Shown piece after piece: positions 32,115-40,080 of a stretch of DNA of 45,966 bases. Source of the DNA: Patescibacteria group bacterium (GTDB lineage: Bacteria; Patescibacteriota; Microgenomatia; Daviesbacterales; UBA10151); the NCBI GenBank assembly GCA_023379125.1, contig JAMCSY010000012.1:1-45966 (forward strand), written 5' to 3'. The first letter of the stretch is position 1. The number at the start of each line of letters is the position of its first letter. The notes beneath the pieces are model-generated. The model searched no databases. It saw only the letters and a program-made list of their open reading frames with translations, and was not told the DNA's origin. Both the position numbers and the translations under genes were made by a program.

Positions 32115-33297
32115 AATTTGGATCCCGACCGGGGTGCATCCTTAGATACAATCCTAGCAAGAGTACGAGTAGACTAGCAGTATTAATAAATAGAGTAAAA
32201 TTATTTCCAGTAGCGGCTAAAACTTCACCTACAGATCCGGTCGAAGCAGCTAACACTTGTCCTGTGTTACCAGTAATTGAAGCTGGAGAAGTGCTGGGTG
32301 TTGGAGCAGACGTTGGATTAGAAGCTGGATCTATAGGACTTCCTCCCTGCGGACTATTACTACCTCCTGGGTCTCTAGACTTGGTTTGCTGGCTACAACA
32401 TTTTAAACTCACCTGGTTGGTATTTACTGACTGGTTTAAAACCTCAGTGCCAGTTGCAACATTTCCTGTTGTAATCTGTACGTTACCAGAGTTTCTCTCA
32501 GTATTGTTTTCTCCACTAATCCCTGAAGTCTGCTGATTATTAGAGATATTTGCTTGATTCTCAATATCAACTAAATTAGCTGCTTCTTTTTGCAGTTTTG
32601 CTTTGTTAAGTGAGCCTGCGCCATTTCCAGAAATTTCGATATCATCTAGACTACTGTTTGATTGTGGCAGATTTACCGAAGCGTGGTTGATACCTTGATT
32701 AACGGTTTTATTAGAAGTTTTAATATCCCCAGTTTTGATTGTTACATCACCAGTATTAGCAGATACCCCATTTTTTCCACTATTAGCATAAGCCTGTACA
32801 CTATTAGAAATTGTGGAGTCTGATTTTGCTACAACCTGACTGTCAGTTTGTGAACTAGCGTTAATGCTATTACTCGAGCTGCTGCCATTATTAGTGATTT
32901 GTAAACTTTGACCACTTTGATTACAACAATCGGAATTAACACTAGACGAATTACCGCTGTTTGTAGTCGATGTGTCTGTTTGCACACTTCCAGTGGTAAT
33001 ATTGGAATTTCCAGTACTACTGTCTATTGAGTTACTGCCGCTGCTAGAGCTTTGGTCAACATTGTTATTAGTCTGGCTAGAATTATTCTGACTAATAACT
33101 GTTTGCGAGGATTGCTCAGCACTTACTTGGTTAGTAGAGGAACTACCATTTCCACTGATTACCAAATCTTCAGCATAGGAGGGTGAAACATTAACTGCCA
33201 ACAAGCTTCCACAACAGATGATTAGCAATAGACTAAATTTTGAAGTTAATAAGTAGGATAATTTACTATAGCCTATTAACTTGATTATTTTTTTCAT
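32098..33297 (-). CDS. Sortase-anchored repeat surface protein with C-terminal LAATG signal
   Basis: 399 residues. Signal peptide (LLIICCGSLLAVNVSPSYA). Three tandem units of about 90 residues (about 43-125, 126-215, 216-305), each opening with an I-(S/T)-(G/N)-N-G core, containing a (N/T)-x-G-(D/N)-(V/S)-x-I-x-TG core and closing with hydrophobic spacing of a beta-solenoid. The first and third units end in paired Cys (DCCNQ; KCCSQ). A Pro/Ser/Thr linker is followed by LAATG (360-364), a hydrophobic segment (FINTASLLVLLLGLYL) and a basic tail (RMHPGR), a complete sorting signal. Expected to be covalently anchored by the next gene's sortase. Low-complexity Asn/Ser/Thr composition is unlike the neighbours. 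Confidence 0.82.
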   Translation of the reverse strand: MKKIIKLIGYSKLSYLLTSKFSLLLIICCGSLLAVNVSPSYAEDLVISGNGSSSTNQVSAEQSSQTVISQNNSSQTNNNVDQSSSSGSNSIDSSTGNSNITTGSVQTDTSTTNSGNSSSVNSDCCNQSGQSLQITNNGSSSSNSINASSQTDSQVVAKSDSTISNSVQAYANSGKNGVSANTGDVTIKTGDIKTSNKTVNQGINHASVNLPQSNSSLDDIEISGNGAGSLNKAKLQKEAANLVDIENQANISNNQQTSGISGENNTERNSGNVQITTGNVATGTEVLNQSVNTNQVSLKCCSQQTKSRDPGGSNSPQGGSPIDPASNPTSAPTPSTSPASITGNTGQVLAASTGSVGEVLAATGNNFTLFINTASLLVLLLGLYLRMHPGRDPNYAIVN

Positions 33298-33388
33298 TAA
33301 ACACTTAATCCTTTAGAATTCTAGATTCACCAGATATTAATCTGATAAACAGTTAGTAATAATCAAGTAAGAACTCAATTTATATAAC

Positions 33389-35626
33389 TTATTGTTTTCG
33401 AAGTAGTTTTATTTTCCTGAAGGTCAAAAAGCTTACTAGTAGTAGTGGTAATATGATAATCAAGAAGGCGAGATTAATCTTGATTGATTTACTTGCTGCA
33501 GTTTGGTCAGTTACGGCACTGGCTAAGCTGCTACTAGGATTTTCAATTTTTGCACCAGCCACCAAAGCGCTACTGTCTGCTGGTTTATAATACTCATAAA
33601 TTCCACCTCCCCTAGTCAGTAATGCTAAAGTTGTTTGAGTTGTGACTGTATTACTACTGCTGTTATTTGGAGTATTAGAACTTGAACTACTACTAGTTGA
33701 AGAGGAGTCGTTACTATTATTTGAGGAACTGGTATTATTTTGGTTTGGATCAGAAACAGCAAGTTGGCTACTACCGCTATCTTGTGGATTACTGTTATCT
33801 TCTTGTCCAGGTGTGACAAAGTTACCAACCCAAGTCCCAAAAACATTAACAATAGTGACCACAAGATGACTGTTTGAGGAAATATTGTTGTTGACAAAAT
33901 TGATTAAATTAGCGATCACCTTCGCATCACCAGTGGTAATGGTTGAATTGCCACCAGTATTTTTCGAAGCGATATTATTGCCAGTATTAGCATTTAACGT
34001 CAGATTATTAGTTAAAACAGCACTATTGTTTTGCGTGAGTGAGGTAGAGTTTTGACTACTTGATAAACTATTGTTTTGAGAATCCGTTCCATTACCCGAG
34101 TTTGACGCAGTGATAGTACCATTGTCTCCTACTGTCAAAGTAGTCCCGGCTGAACCAGCATAAGTTGAACCAGCGGGCGCTCCTAAAATTTGTCCAACCC
34201 ACTGACCAGCTTGATTGACAATGACCAGCCAAACATCTCCGCCATCGATATTATTATTGGCAATGTTTAGTGTTTGAGATTTTACTGTTGCTTGTCCAGT
34301 TTGTACTGACGAATCGCCGTTGGTGTTATAACTTGTCATGTTGTCACCGGTATTTGCAGCTAGGTTTAGGTTATTTTGAATAGTTGCATCGTTGTTTTGT
34401 GATGTATTATTGGTAGTTGTACTTTGTGTAACTGCCGTATTGGTGCTATTTGCGCCATTTGAGTCATTGCTTACATTAGTTGTGGCACTGCTTGCCAACG
34501 CTGTTTCTGGAAGAACAATGTTGCCTATTAGGGTCCCAAAAATGTTCACAATTCCCACTACCACGTTACCGGCGATGTTATTGTTCACAAACGATAAGGC
34601 ATTACCATCCACATTAGCATTGCCTGTTTGGATAGTAGAATCGCCATTAGTATTCAGACTTGCCTGATTGTTACCAGAATTAGCTCCAAGGCTTAAGTTA
34701 TTACCAGTAGTTGAGGTGTTTGATTGAAAGTTACTTGTATCGCTGGTTTGGGCTACTAAAGCACTGTTACTACTTCCACTGCCATTATTGGTATTGCTTG
34801 CTGAGGCAGAAGCTTGGCAACCAGAAATACAATTTTTATTAAAATCCAAAACCAAACTACCAGTTTGATCATTAGAAACGTTAAATTCAGCTACCTGAAC
34901 CCCACTTAAATTGGTATTAACCTGATTGATAATTGTTCCGGTCGTATTTGCAGTACCACTAACAATTGCTGAATCTCCCAAGTTACGTGATGCACTGTTA
35001 TTTCCAGTATTACTTTGTTGGTTTAAATTATTTAAAGTGTTGCTACTATTGGTTTGGGTATTACTAGTTGAATTTGTAGTCGTACTAGTTGAGCTATTTG
35101 TTGAATCACTACCATTACCACTGTTAGAAACAGTGGAGTCCACCCCAGCTGATGTATTGCCTGTTGAACCAGTTGTGGCCTGATTATTATTTAGTAAATT
35201 ATTTAGATTTGCGGAATTAGTTACATCGCCAGTCTGGACATTAGTGGTACCCGTTTGTCCATTAGCTGTTTGCCCAGTAACCGCTGGATCGGTGCTAGTT
35301 GTGCTGGTTGAAGTATCAGGTGAAGCAACAACAGTGGTATTTTTAGGTGCTTTAGTAGGAGTTGGCGTAAGTGTTGCTAAGGCTTCTTGGATAGTAGGTA
35401 CCTTGGGTTCGGTGGGTGCACTGGGGGCAGAAGGCTGATTAGGTGCAGAAGGAGTTTGGGGTACACTGGGAGCAGAAGGTGCAGTAGGCGCAGTGGGAAC
35501 AGTTGGCTCTGATGGAATACTAGGAGCAGTCGGAGCAGAAGGTATATCTTCAGCCATTACCGGTATAGCACGGTAAAAGCAAAAGATTGTAATTACCAAA
35601 ATTGTAAGTATTCGTTTTATTCTCAT
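33389..35626 (-). CDS. Large Asn/Ser/Thr-rich repeat surface protein with Pro-rich stalk and C-terminal TM
   Basis: 745 residues. Signal peptide (ILVITIFCFYRAIPVMA), a Pro stalk of repeated S/T-AP-S/T (about 28-75), then roughly four units of about 110 residues. Each has a SGNGSDSTN- or NTNNGSGSSN-like start, a core such as NTGNNIASKNTGGNSTITTG, and a hydrophobic strand pair such as IVNIFGTLIGNIVLP. One C-x3-C pair (CISGC). The C-terminus has a Pro-less linker, one membrane helix (INLAFLIIILPLLLVSFL) and a basic tail RKIKLLRKQ, but no LPxTG-like motif, so it is probably membrane-held. It lies between the two other repeat proteins; plausible function: a structural fibre or S-layer-like component. 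Confidence 0.78.
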   Translation of the reverse strand: MRIKRILTILVITIFCFYRAIPVMAEDIPSAPTAPSIPSEPTVPTAPTAPSAPSVPQTPSAPNQPSAPSAPTEPKVPTIQEALATLTPTPTKAPKNTTVVASPDTSTSTTSTDPAVTGQTANGQTGTTNVQTGDVTNSANLNNLLNNNQATTGSTGNTSAGVDSTVSNSGNGSDSTNSSTSTTTNSTSNTQTNSSNTLNNLNQQSNTGNNSASRNLGDSAIVSGTANTTGTIINQVNTNLSGVQVAEFNVSNDQTGSLVLDFNKNCISGCQASASASNTNNGSGSSNSALVAQTSDTSNFQSNTSTTGNNLSLGANSGNNQASLNTNGDSTIQTGNANVDGNALSFVNNNIAGNVVVGIVNIFGTLIGNIVLPETALASSATTNVSNDSNGANSTNTAVTQSTTTNNTSQNNDATIQNNLNLAANTGDNMTSYNTNGDSSVQTGQATVKSQTLNIANNNIDGGDVWLVIVNQAGQWVGQILGAPAGSTYAGSAGTTLTVGDNGTITASNSGNGTDSQNNSLSSSQNSTSLTQNNSAVLTNNLTLNANTGNNIASKNTGGNSTITTGDAKVIANLINFVNNNISSNSHLVVTIVNVFGTWVGNFVTPGQEDNSNPQDSGSSQLAVSDPNQNNTSSSNNSNDSSSTSSSSSSNTPNNSSSNTVTTQTTLALLTRGGGIYEYYKPADSSALVAGAKIENPSSSLASAVTDQTAASKSIKINLAFLIIILPLLLVSFLTFRKIKLLRKQ

Positions 35627-35646
35627 ATTTTTTTAGTTTATTTTTG

Positions 35647-35704
35647 TCTAGGTTTTTAGGGTGCCCTGTGAAGTGCACCAGGACGACCCTAACTTTACCT
35701 AAAA
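35647..35704 (-). promoter_or_regulatory. Intercistronic stem-loop between two surface-protein genes
   Basis: In the 81-nt gap the transcript can form CTAGG/CCTAG and TTAGGGT/ACCCTAA outer stems around GTG-CACTT-CAC with flanking G/C pairs. No U-run follows, so it is not a terminator. A stabilising or processing hairpin that sets the ratio of the two products is plausible. Confidence 0.5.
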
Positions 35705-35707
35705 GTC

Positions 35708-36919
35708 CTAGATTACTAACTGCCAAAGGTTGCCTAGGTCAAAACCTAGTTCAACCCCAGGGTTGAAACCTACCAGGTTCACATTGGCTTGGTTGTTCAA
35801 GGTTGTATCGCTAGTGTTATCACCAGTTGATAACCAGAACATTCCGCTGTCATTGGCAGTATTTTCACCCGCTGAGTTGTCACCAGTTTCGGTATTGGGC
35901 TTAACTGTATTATTTAATAAAGCTAAATTCCCCTTACCTTCTCCACCTTGGAAAATACCTGAGGTGTTACCTAACTTAGCGCTTATCCAATTCTTGGTAT
36001 CAGCACCATTGTTGGTAATAGAAGCCTCAGTATTAGTAAGGCAGCAATCGACATTGGCATAATTAAAATTAGCCATGTTATCGATATTCACTGTGGAGTC
36101 TGCAGCACCAGTATCGATCATCACATCACCACTGGTATTACCCCAAGCTTTATTATCACCAGAGCTGGCCTTAGCGTAGACCATATTGTTAAATACTGCA
36201 TCATTACTCTGCACAACACTGTTATCAGAATTTTGATAGATATTTATACCATTATGGCTATCAGCACCATTTCCAGAGATTGTGGCAGTTAGGGTTCCAC
36301 CACTTCCATCACCACTACCTGAACTCGAGCTTGCTATATTAGCATTAGCCTGGTTTTTAATAGTTGTTGAGGAAGAGGCGGGTCCAGTTGTGATTGAAAC
36401 ATCACCACCGGTGTTACTGCTGGCTTTATTGTCTCCAGTTTCTGCCTTTTGGCTTACTTGATTAGTTATTTGAGCATCATTGTTCTGGAAAACTGTATTG
36501 TTGGAAGATGTTCCAACATTGGCCTTATTATAGGTATCAGCTCCATTTCCACTAATGTCAACACTAGTATTAGTGCCACAGGAAGAACAGCTAGAGGCAT
36601 CTGCCTTATTCAAATTAGCTTGATTTGTTACGTCAACTGAGGTGGATGCACCGCCCGTGCTAACATCAACACTCCCGCCAGTATTCTCACTCGCTTTATT
36701 ATCACCACTGTTAGCATTAGCGCTGACATTGTTGGTGATCACAGCTGTGTTGTTTTGAACAACCGAAGAAGTATTGGTACTATTTACGCTACTTTGATTT
36801 ACTGAATCTGCTCCGTTGCCGGAAATGCTGATAGTATTATCAGCATAAGCTGGTACGACTAATGCAAAAGAGAGCATTGCACCAGTAGCAACAGAAGCTA
36901 CTACTTTTTGTAATATCAT
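35708..36919 (-). CDS. Secreted beta-solenoid-like repeat protein, probable major fibre subunit
   Basis: 403 residues. Signal peptide ending in VVPAYA, then four tandem units of about 85 residues starting at about 28, 118, 209 and 297. Each runs ISGNGAD-S-x-N, then Q-N-x-A-x-I-x-N-x-V, then TGDNKA-x-x-NTGG and I-x-TG, then NQAN-x-N, that is, about four coils of 20 residues. The Q/N-x-A-x-I/V-x-N ladder recalls curlin repeats and pentapeptide-like solenoids, though they are not homologous by eye. Cys pairs (CSSC, CC) end units 1 and 3. There is no anchor or sorting signal, so it must be secreted or attached to the other two proteins. GGGGGTGA sits 8 nt before the ATG, and a structured leader precedes it. 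Confidence 0.8.
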   Translation of the reverse strand: MILQKVVASVATGAMLSFALVVPAYADNTISISGNGADSVNQSSVNSTNTSSVVQNNTAVITNNVSANANSGDNKASENTGGSVDVSTGGASTSVDVTNQANLNKADASSCSSCGTNTSVDISGNGADTYNKANVGTSSNNTVFQNNDAQITNQVSQKAETGDNKASSNTGGDVSITTGPASSSTTIKNQANANIASSSSGSGDGSGGTLTATISGNGADSHNGINIYQNSDNSVVQSNDAVFNNMVYAKASSGDNKAWGNTSGDVMIDTGAADSTVNIDNMANFNYANVDCCLTNTEASITNNGADTKNWISAKLGNTSGIFQGGEGKGNLALLNNTVKPNTETGDNSAGENTANDSGMFWLSTGDNTSDTTLNNQANVNLVGFNPGVELGFDLGNLWQLVI

Positions 36920-37048
36920 TTAATTATTCACCCCCTTTCAGTTTTGTCTTCATTGCTGAAGCACTTCGACTTATCCTGCTTTTGACCATAAAATCAAAAG
37001 CAGAGACTAGTAAGCCATCAAAAAATGACTTAAAAATCTCTGCTTTTG
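36920..37048 (-). promoter_or_regulatory. Structured 5' leader of the surface-protein operon with alternative hairpins
   Basis: In transcript order, segment A (37048-37037), segment B (37006-36994) and segment C (36985-36976). B pairs with A over 12 perfect base pairs (CAAAAGCAGAGA with TCTCTGCTTTTG) or with C over 10 perfect base pairs (TCAAAAGCAG with CTGCTTTTGA, 8-nt loop). The two structures are mutually exclusive. A third hairpin CTTCA-GCAA-TGAAG (36948-36961) has a GNRA loop. The ribosome site GGGGGTGA follows at 36928-36935. Confidence 0.7.
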
Positions 37049-37284
37049 TAATAATTGTATTTTCGAAAGTTAACCCCAAGCATGAAATTTCTGTACTTCC
37101 CCGTAGACAGAATATATATACTTATGAGTTATCTTAGAAATGAAGAATAATAAAAGAAATAACTTTCTGTAAGAAAAAGGTAAAATAGTTATCCGGTGAA
37201 ACTTAGCTTATTTTTGTAATAATATTTCACGCAAAAAGTTTCGGTTATTCTAGGATAATTGAAAAAAATAAAAGTAGACCGTTT
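37049..37284. other. AT-rich gene-free spacer upstream of the surface operon
   Basis: No coding frame. On the minus strand a TACAAT ends a few bases before segment A of the leader and could be its -10 box; a TATATATA tract near 37110 is another candidate. Short inverted repeats (ATAACT/AGTTAT; GTGAAA/TTTCAC) occur but are weak. I see nothing else. Confidence 0.35.
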
Positions 37285-37397
37285 TTATGGAGTTCCCCGG
37301 CCTAAGGCCCGGGACATCTTCTCAGCTAAAGCTCTAAGCATCTTTCAAGTATTTCTTCTGCTATTATATTCGTGATTTCCCAGCTTTGGCTGATAAC
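37285..37397. repeat. Hairpin repeat copy C (degenerate)
   Basis: Starts TTATGGAG and contains CCCCGGCC-TAA-GGCCCGGG followed by ACATCTTCTCAGCTAAAGCT, aligning to copy B, then diverges; the end GGCTGATAAC again resembles copies A and B. It ends at the stop codon of the DUF4352 gene. Confidence 0.6.
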
Positions 37398-37981
37398 TAA
37401 AAGTTCAAATCGAGCAGACTCTTGTCACCATCGATCTCGCCTACTTGGATTTTGAAATGCTTAATGTTTTGATCAACAGGAAAACCAATCCGAGTTTGCT
37501 TAACAGAAATAGGTTGTACCTCCACTGGATCATTATGAATGTCTGGGGCAAACCACTCACTTGTATTGTCATCAAGTGCTAAACGTACGTAATTTCTGGT
37601 ATTAACAGTGACAGTTTTATCAGTGGTGTTTGATAACTTTAAATTTAAAATTAAGAAAAGTCTGCCTGAAACAGCTGTGGCCTTTTGTCCTTGTACCAAA
37701 ATATCTTTTCTCAATTCAGCATTTTGGATAGTATATTTAATATCCGTTGCTTCTGCCCCATTAGTACCTGGAATTGAAAAAGTAAAATCCTTATTTACAT
37801 CAGTAGTGGCAACTGGGTTACTTAAAGAGTTGTTACTAGTTTGACTAGCAAGTGGAGTGTTATTGTTGTTACTTGCAGCTGGTTTGTTAAAAAAAGATCT
37901 CCCAACAAAATATATAATCACGACTAAAACTATGATTGGTATAACTAGTAAACGCTTGTTTTTGATTCGTTGTTGTTCCAT
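37397..37981 (-). CDS. DUF4352-like extracytoplasmic protein
   Basis: 194 residues. Basic N-terminus, one membrane anchor (LLVIPIIVLVVIIYFVG), an Asn/Ser/Thr linker and a beta-sandwich domain with the telokin-like DUF4352 pattern: KYTIQNAELRKD, GRLFLILNLKLSNTTDKTVTVN, a polar strand, and ISVKQTRIGFPVDQNIKHFKIQVGE at the end. These domains are extracellular sensors or scaffold pieces; no ligand is known. A TATATA box ends 5 nt before the ATG. The stop lies at the edge of repeat copy C. Confidence 0.75.
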   Translation of the reverse strand: MEQQRIKNKRLLVIPIIVLVVIIYFVGRSFFNKPAASNNNNTPLASQTSNNSLSNPVATTDVNKDFTFSIPGTNGAEATDIKYTIQNAELRKDILVQGQKATAVSGRLFLILNLKLSNTTDKTVTVNTRNYVRLALDDNTSEWFAPDIHNDPVEVQPISVKQTRIGFPVDQNIKHFKIQVGEIDGDKSLLDLNF

Positions 37982-38127
37982 AAATTTATATACTATTAGT
38001 CTTGTTATTTACAAGGTAAACAAATTTTGCCAGATATTATCAAGCCCTATAACTTTTGTTACAGTCATTTAACGACAAAAACAACTAGTCTTTTATGTGA
38101 ATATCGTAATAAACATGTAAGCAATAT

Positions 38128-39843
38128 CTATTTAGCGTTACCATTTAAGTCCAGAGGTTGATCTTGCAAGATTTGGTTGTAAAGATAACTACTTTCTTGA
38201 CTAGGATTTAAGGCATATGAATTGTGTGCTGCCATTAAAGCTGCTTGCTTATCTCCTAATAAATAGCTAGTAATCGCCTTAAATAGCCAAAGTTTGGAAT
38301 TTTGTGGTAAAACCTTTAAGGAGCTATCAATAAAAGTTTCTGCTGATTGAGTGCTTTCGTGATGAATTTTTAAGCGAGCTAGATTTTCATAACCAAGATA
38401 ATAATGACCATTATCAATGGCATGCTGATAGCTTTGGGCAGCCAAATCATATTGTTGATGTTGTTCGTAAATAACGCCTAAATTATTCCAATTTGTCCAC
38501 CAATGTGGTGCCAGCTGTACTGATTTTTCAAAATGAACCGCAGCCTGTTCAGTCATGCCATGACGATATTGCTCAACTCCCAAATTATTTTGTAAATCAA
38601 AGGAGTTGGTTGAGGTGGCAATATCGTGACCATACAAAGTTAAACCATCTTTCCAGTTAAAATTCCTGATAAAAGATCTAGTTGTCAGTAATGAAATCAC
38701 TATCACCACAGCAATGATTAAATAGTTTTCCATCTGCTTTGAGTATTTGATCTCTTGAAAAAATAACCCCAAAATTCCTAACAAACCAACAATAGGAAAA
38801 TAAAACCAACGTTCGGCAACTGTCATATCCAAAGGAATTATTTGCATATGCATACCCAAACCAACTAAAAACCAAGTTAAAAAAAATAAGTAGAACCTAA
38901 AATGAGTCGGCTGTCTTTTTTTAATGAAAAGACCAATTAAAAGTAATCCGCACAAGAAAAGCAGATCAAGTATAGCTGGCAAGATAAAATCGCGAAAATT
39001 TATTTGTCTTATTACCCAGTGTTGGGCAATAGCTAAATTAAGGGGAAAAAAGAATCCTTTAATATAAAATAAAATAATTGCCGGCATTGTGGTCAAACGC
39101 TCTGTCAAAGAAGCATTCATAATTGGTGAAGGTCCAGTGTTACCAAAACCAATTTTAGCGACAATTAATCTCAGAAATAGATATATTGCGGTGGATAGTA
39201 GCGACGGACCACAAGACAAGAGGATTTTTTGCCAATTAGTCCTGGTTCTGCTGCGTAATAAATAAGCAATAGGAATAATTATCACAAAAAGTATCCCAGA
39301 TTCTTTGGAGAGTAAAGACATTAACAATAATAATCCTGTAACTGTTAGGTTTTTGAGGTTAATCGGACGCTGAATAATATAATTAAGAGCCAACAAACCA
39401 AAGAAAAAGAACAAGGGTTCTTGCAAAGCGGCAATATAAGAAACTGCTTCAACATTCATCGGATGTACTAGAAAAATTATTGCCAGTAAAAAAGCAGTCC
39501 AGCGTTTTAAAAACTTATTGACAAAAAGAAAAACTAAAGTTGCGTTTGTTAAATGGATAATTACCTGTAGTATGTGAAAGCCCCACGCATTGCTACTAAA
39601 AACAACATATGAGAGTAAATAAGAAAAACTGAGGATTGGTTTATAATACAATCCAGAGAGACCCGCACCACCGCTATTAAAAGTACTACCTAAGAAAAGT
39701 AAGGGAATATTGGTCAGGGAGTGAACGTAAGGATTATTTACCACCTGTTCTTCGTCATCCCACAAGAAACTATTAAAAAGGCTATTGGAATAAACTAATA
39801 ATCCAACCAGAAAGATAATCAGTCCAATTTTTTTATTATTCAT
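38128..39843 (-). CDS. TMTC/GT105-like membrane glycosyltransferase with C-terminal TPRs
   Basis: 571 residues from the ATG at 39843. About ten membrane helices: the first external loop reads FLWDDEEQVVNNPYV (acidic pair typical of protein O-mannosyltransferase-like GT-C enzymes), with YYKPILSFSYLL, and FLVHPMNVEAVSYIAALQEPL following. The C-terminus (about 410-560) has three or four TPR repeats (NLGVEQYRHGMTEQAAVHFEKSV; WNNLGVIYEQHQQYDLAAQSYQHAI). This architecture equals eukaryotic TMTC1-4 and related bacterial proteins. Likely O-glycosylates exported proteins, possibly the Ser/Thr-rich surface proteins encoded nearby. Repeat copy B lies directly upstream of the start. Confidence 0.8.
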   Translation of the reverse strand: MNNKKIGLIIFLVGLLVYSNSLFNSFLWDDEEQVVNNPYVHSLTNIPLLFLGSTFNSGGAGLSGLYYKPILSFSYLLSYVVFSSNAWGFHILQVIIHLTNATLVFLFVNKFLKRWTAFLLAIIFLVHPMNVEAVSYIAALQEPLFFFFGLLALNYIIQRPINLKNLTVTGLLLLMSLLSKESGILFVIIIPIAYLLRSRTRTNWQKILLSCGPSLLSTAIYLFLRLIVAKIGFGNTGPSPIMNASLTERLTTMPAIILFYIKGFFFPLNLAIAQHWVIRQINFRDFILPAILDLLFLCGLLLIGLFIKKRQPTHFRFYLFFLTWFLVGLGMHMQIIPLDMTVAERWFYFPIVGLLGILGLFFQEIKYSKQMENYLIIAVVIVISLLTTRSFIRNFNWKDGLTLYGHDIATSTNSFDLQNNLGVEQYRHGMTEQAAVHFEKSVQLAPHWWTNWNNLGVIYEQHQQYDLAAQSYQHAIDNGHYYLGYENLARLKIHHESTQSAETFIDSSLKVLPQNSKLWLFKAITSYLLGDKQAALMAAHNSYALNPSQESSYLYNQILQDQPLDLNGNAK

Positions 39844-39861
39844 ATGCAATATAGACCACTG

Positions 39862-39979
39862 TTATGAAGCTCCACGGCCTAATGGCCGTGGTATCTTCTC
39901 AGCCTCACAGCTAAAGCTGCTGATTAAAAGCATTCATCCATGTTTCAACGAGCATGGTTTTCTACTTTAGTTGATAAAC
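39862..39979. repeat. Hairpin repeat copy B (REP/IS200-type element)
   Basis: About 118 nt, clearly homologous to copy A: CCACGGCC-TAAT-GGCCGTGG stem, then CAGC-TAAA-GCTG (the distal stem is shortened by one base), then GCATTCATCCATGTTTC and AACGAGCATGG. It sits in the divergent gap between two GT-C genes, so it may influence the promoter of the minus-strand gene. Confidence 0.8.
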
Positions 39980-40080
39980 CTACAAGAAAGCTCTTGCTCA
40001 TTAGTAATAGTATACAGCGCTGCTGTTGTAATGATTGGTAATAAGATAGAATAAATTAAGTTATTTTCTTAATGAAATAA

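Noticed and set aside
33642-35438. Several long hydrophobic plus-strand frames opposite the surface-protein genes
   Set aside because: They are antisense shadows of Asn/Ser/Thr codon repeats (complementary Val/Leu codons), without ribosome sites, promoters or homology features.
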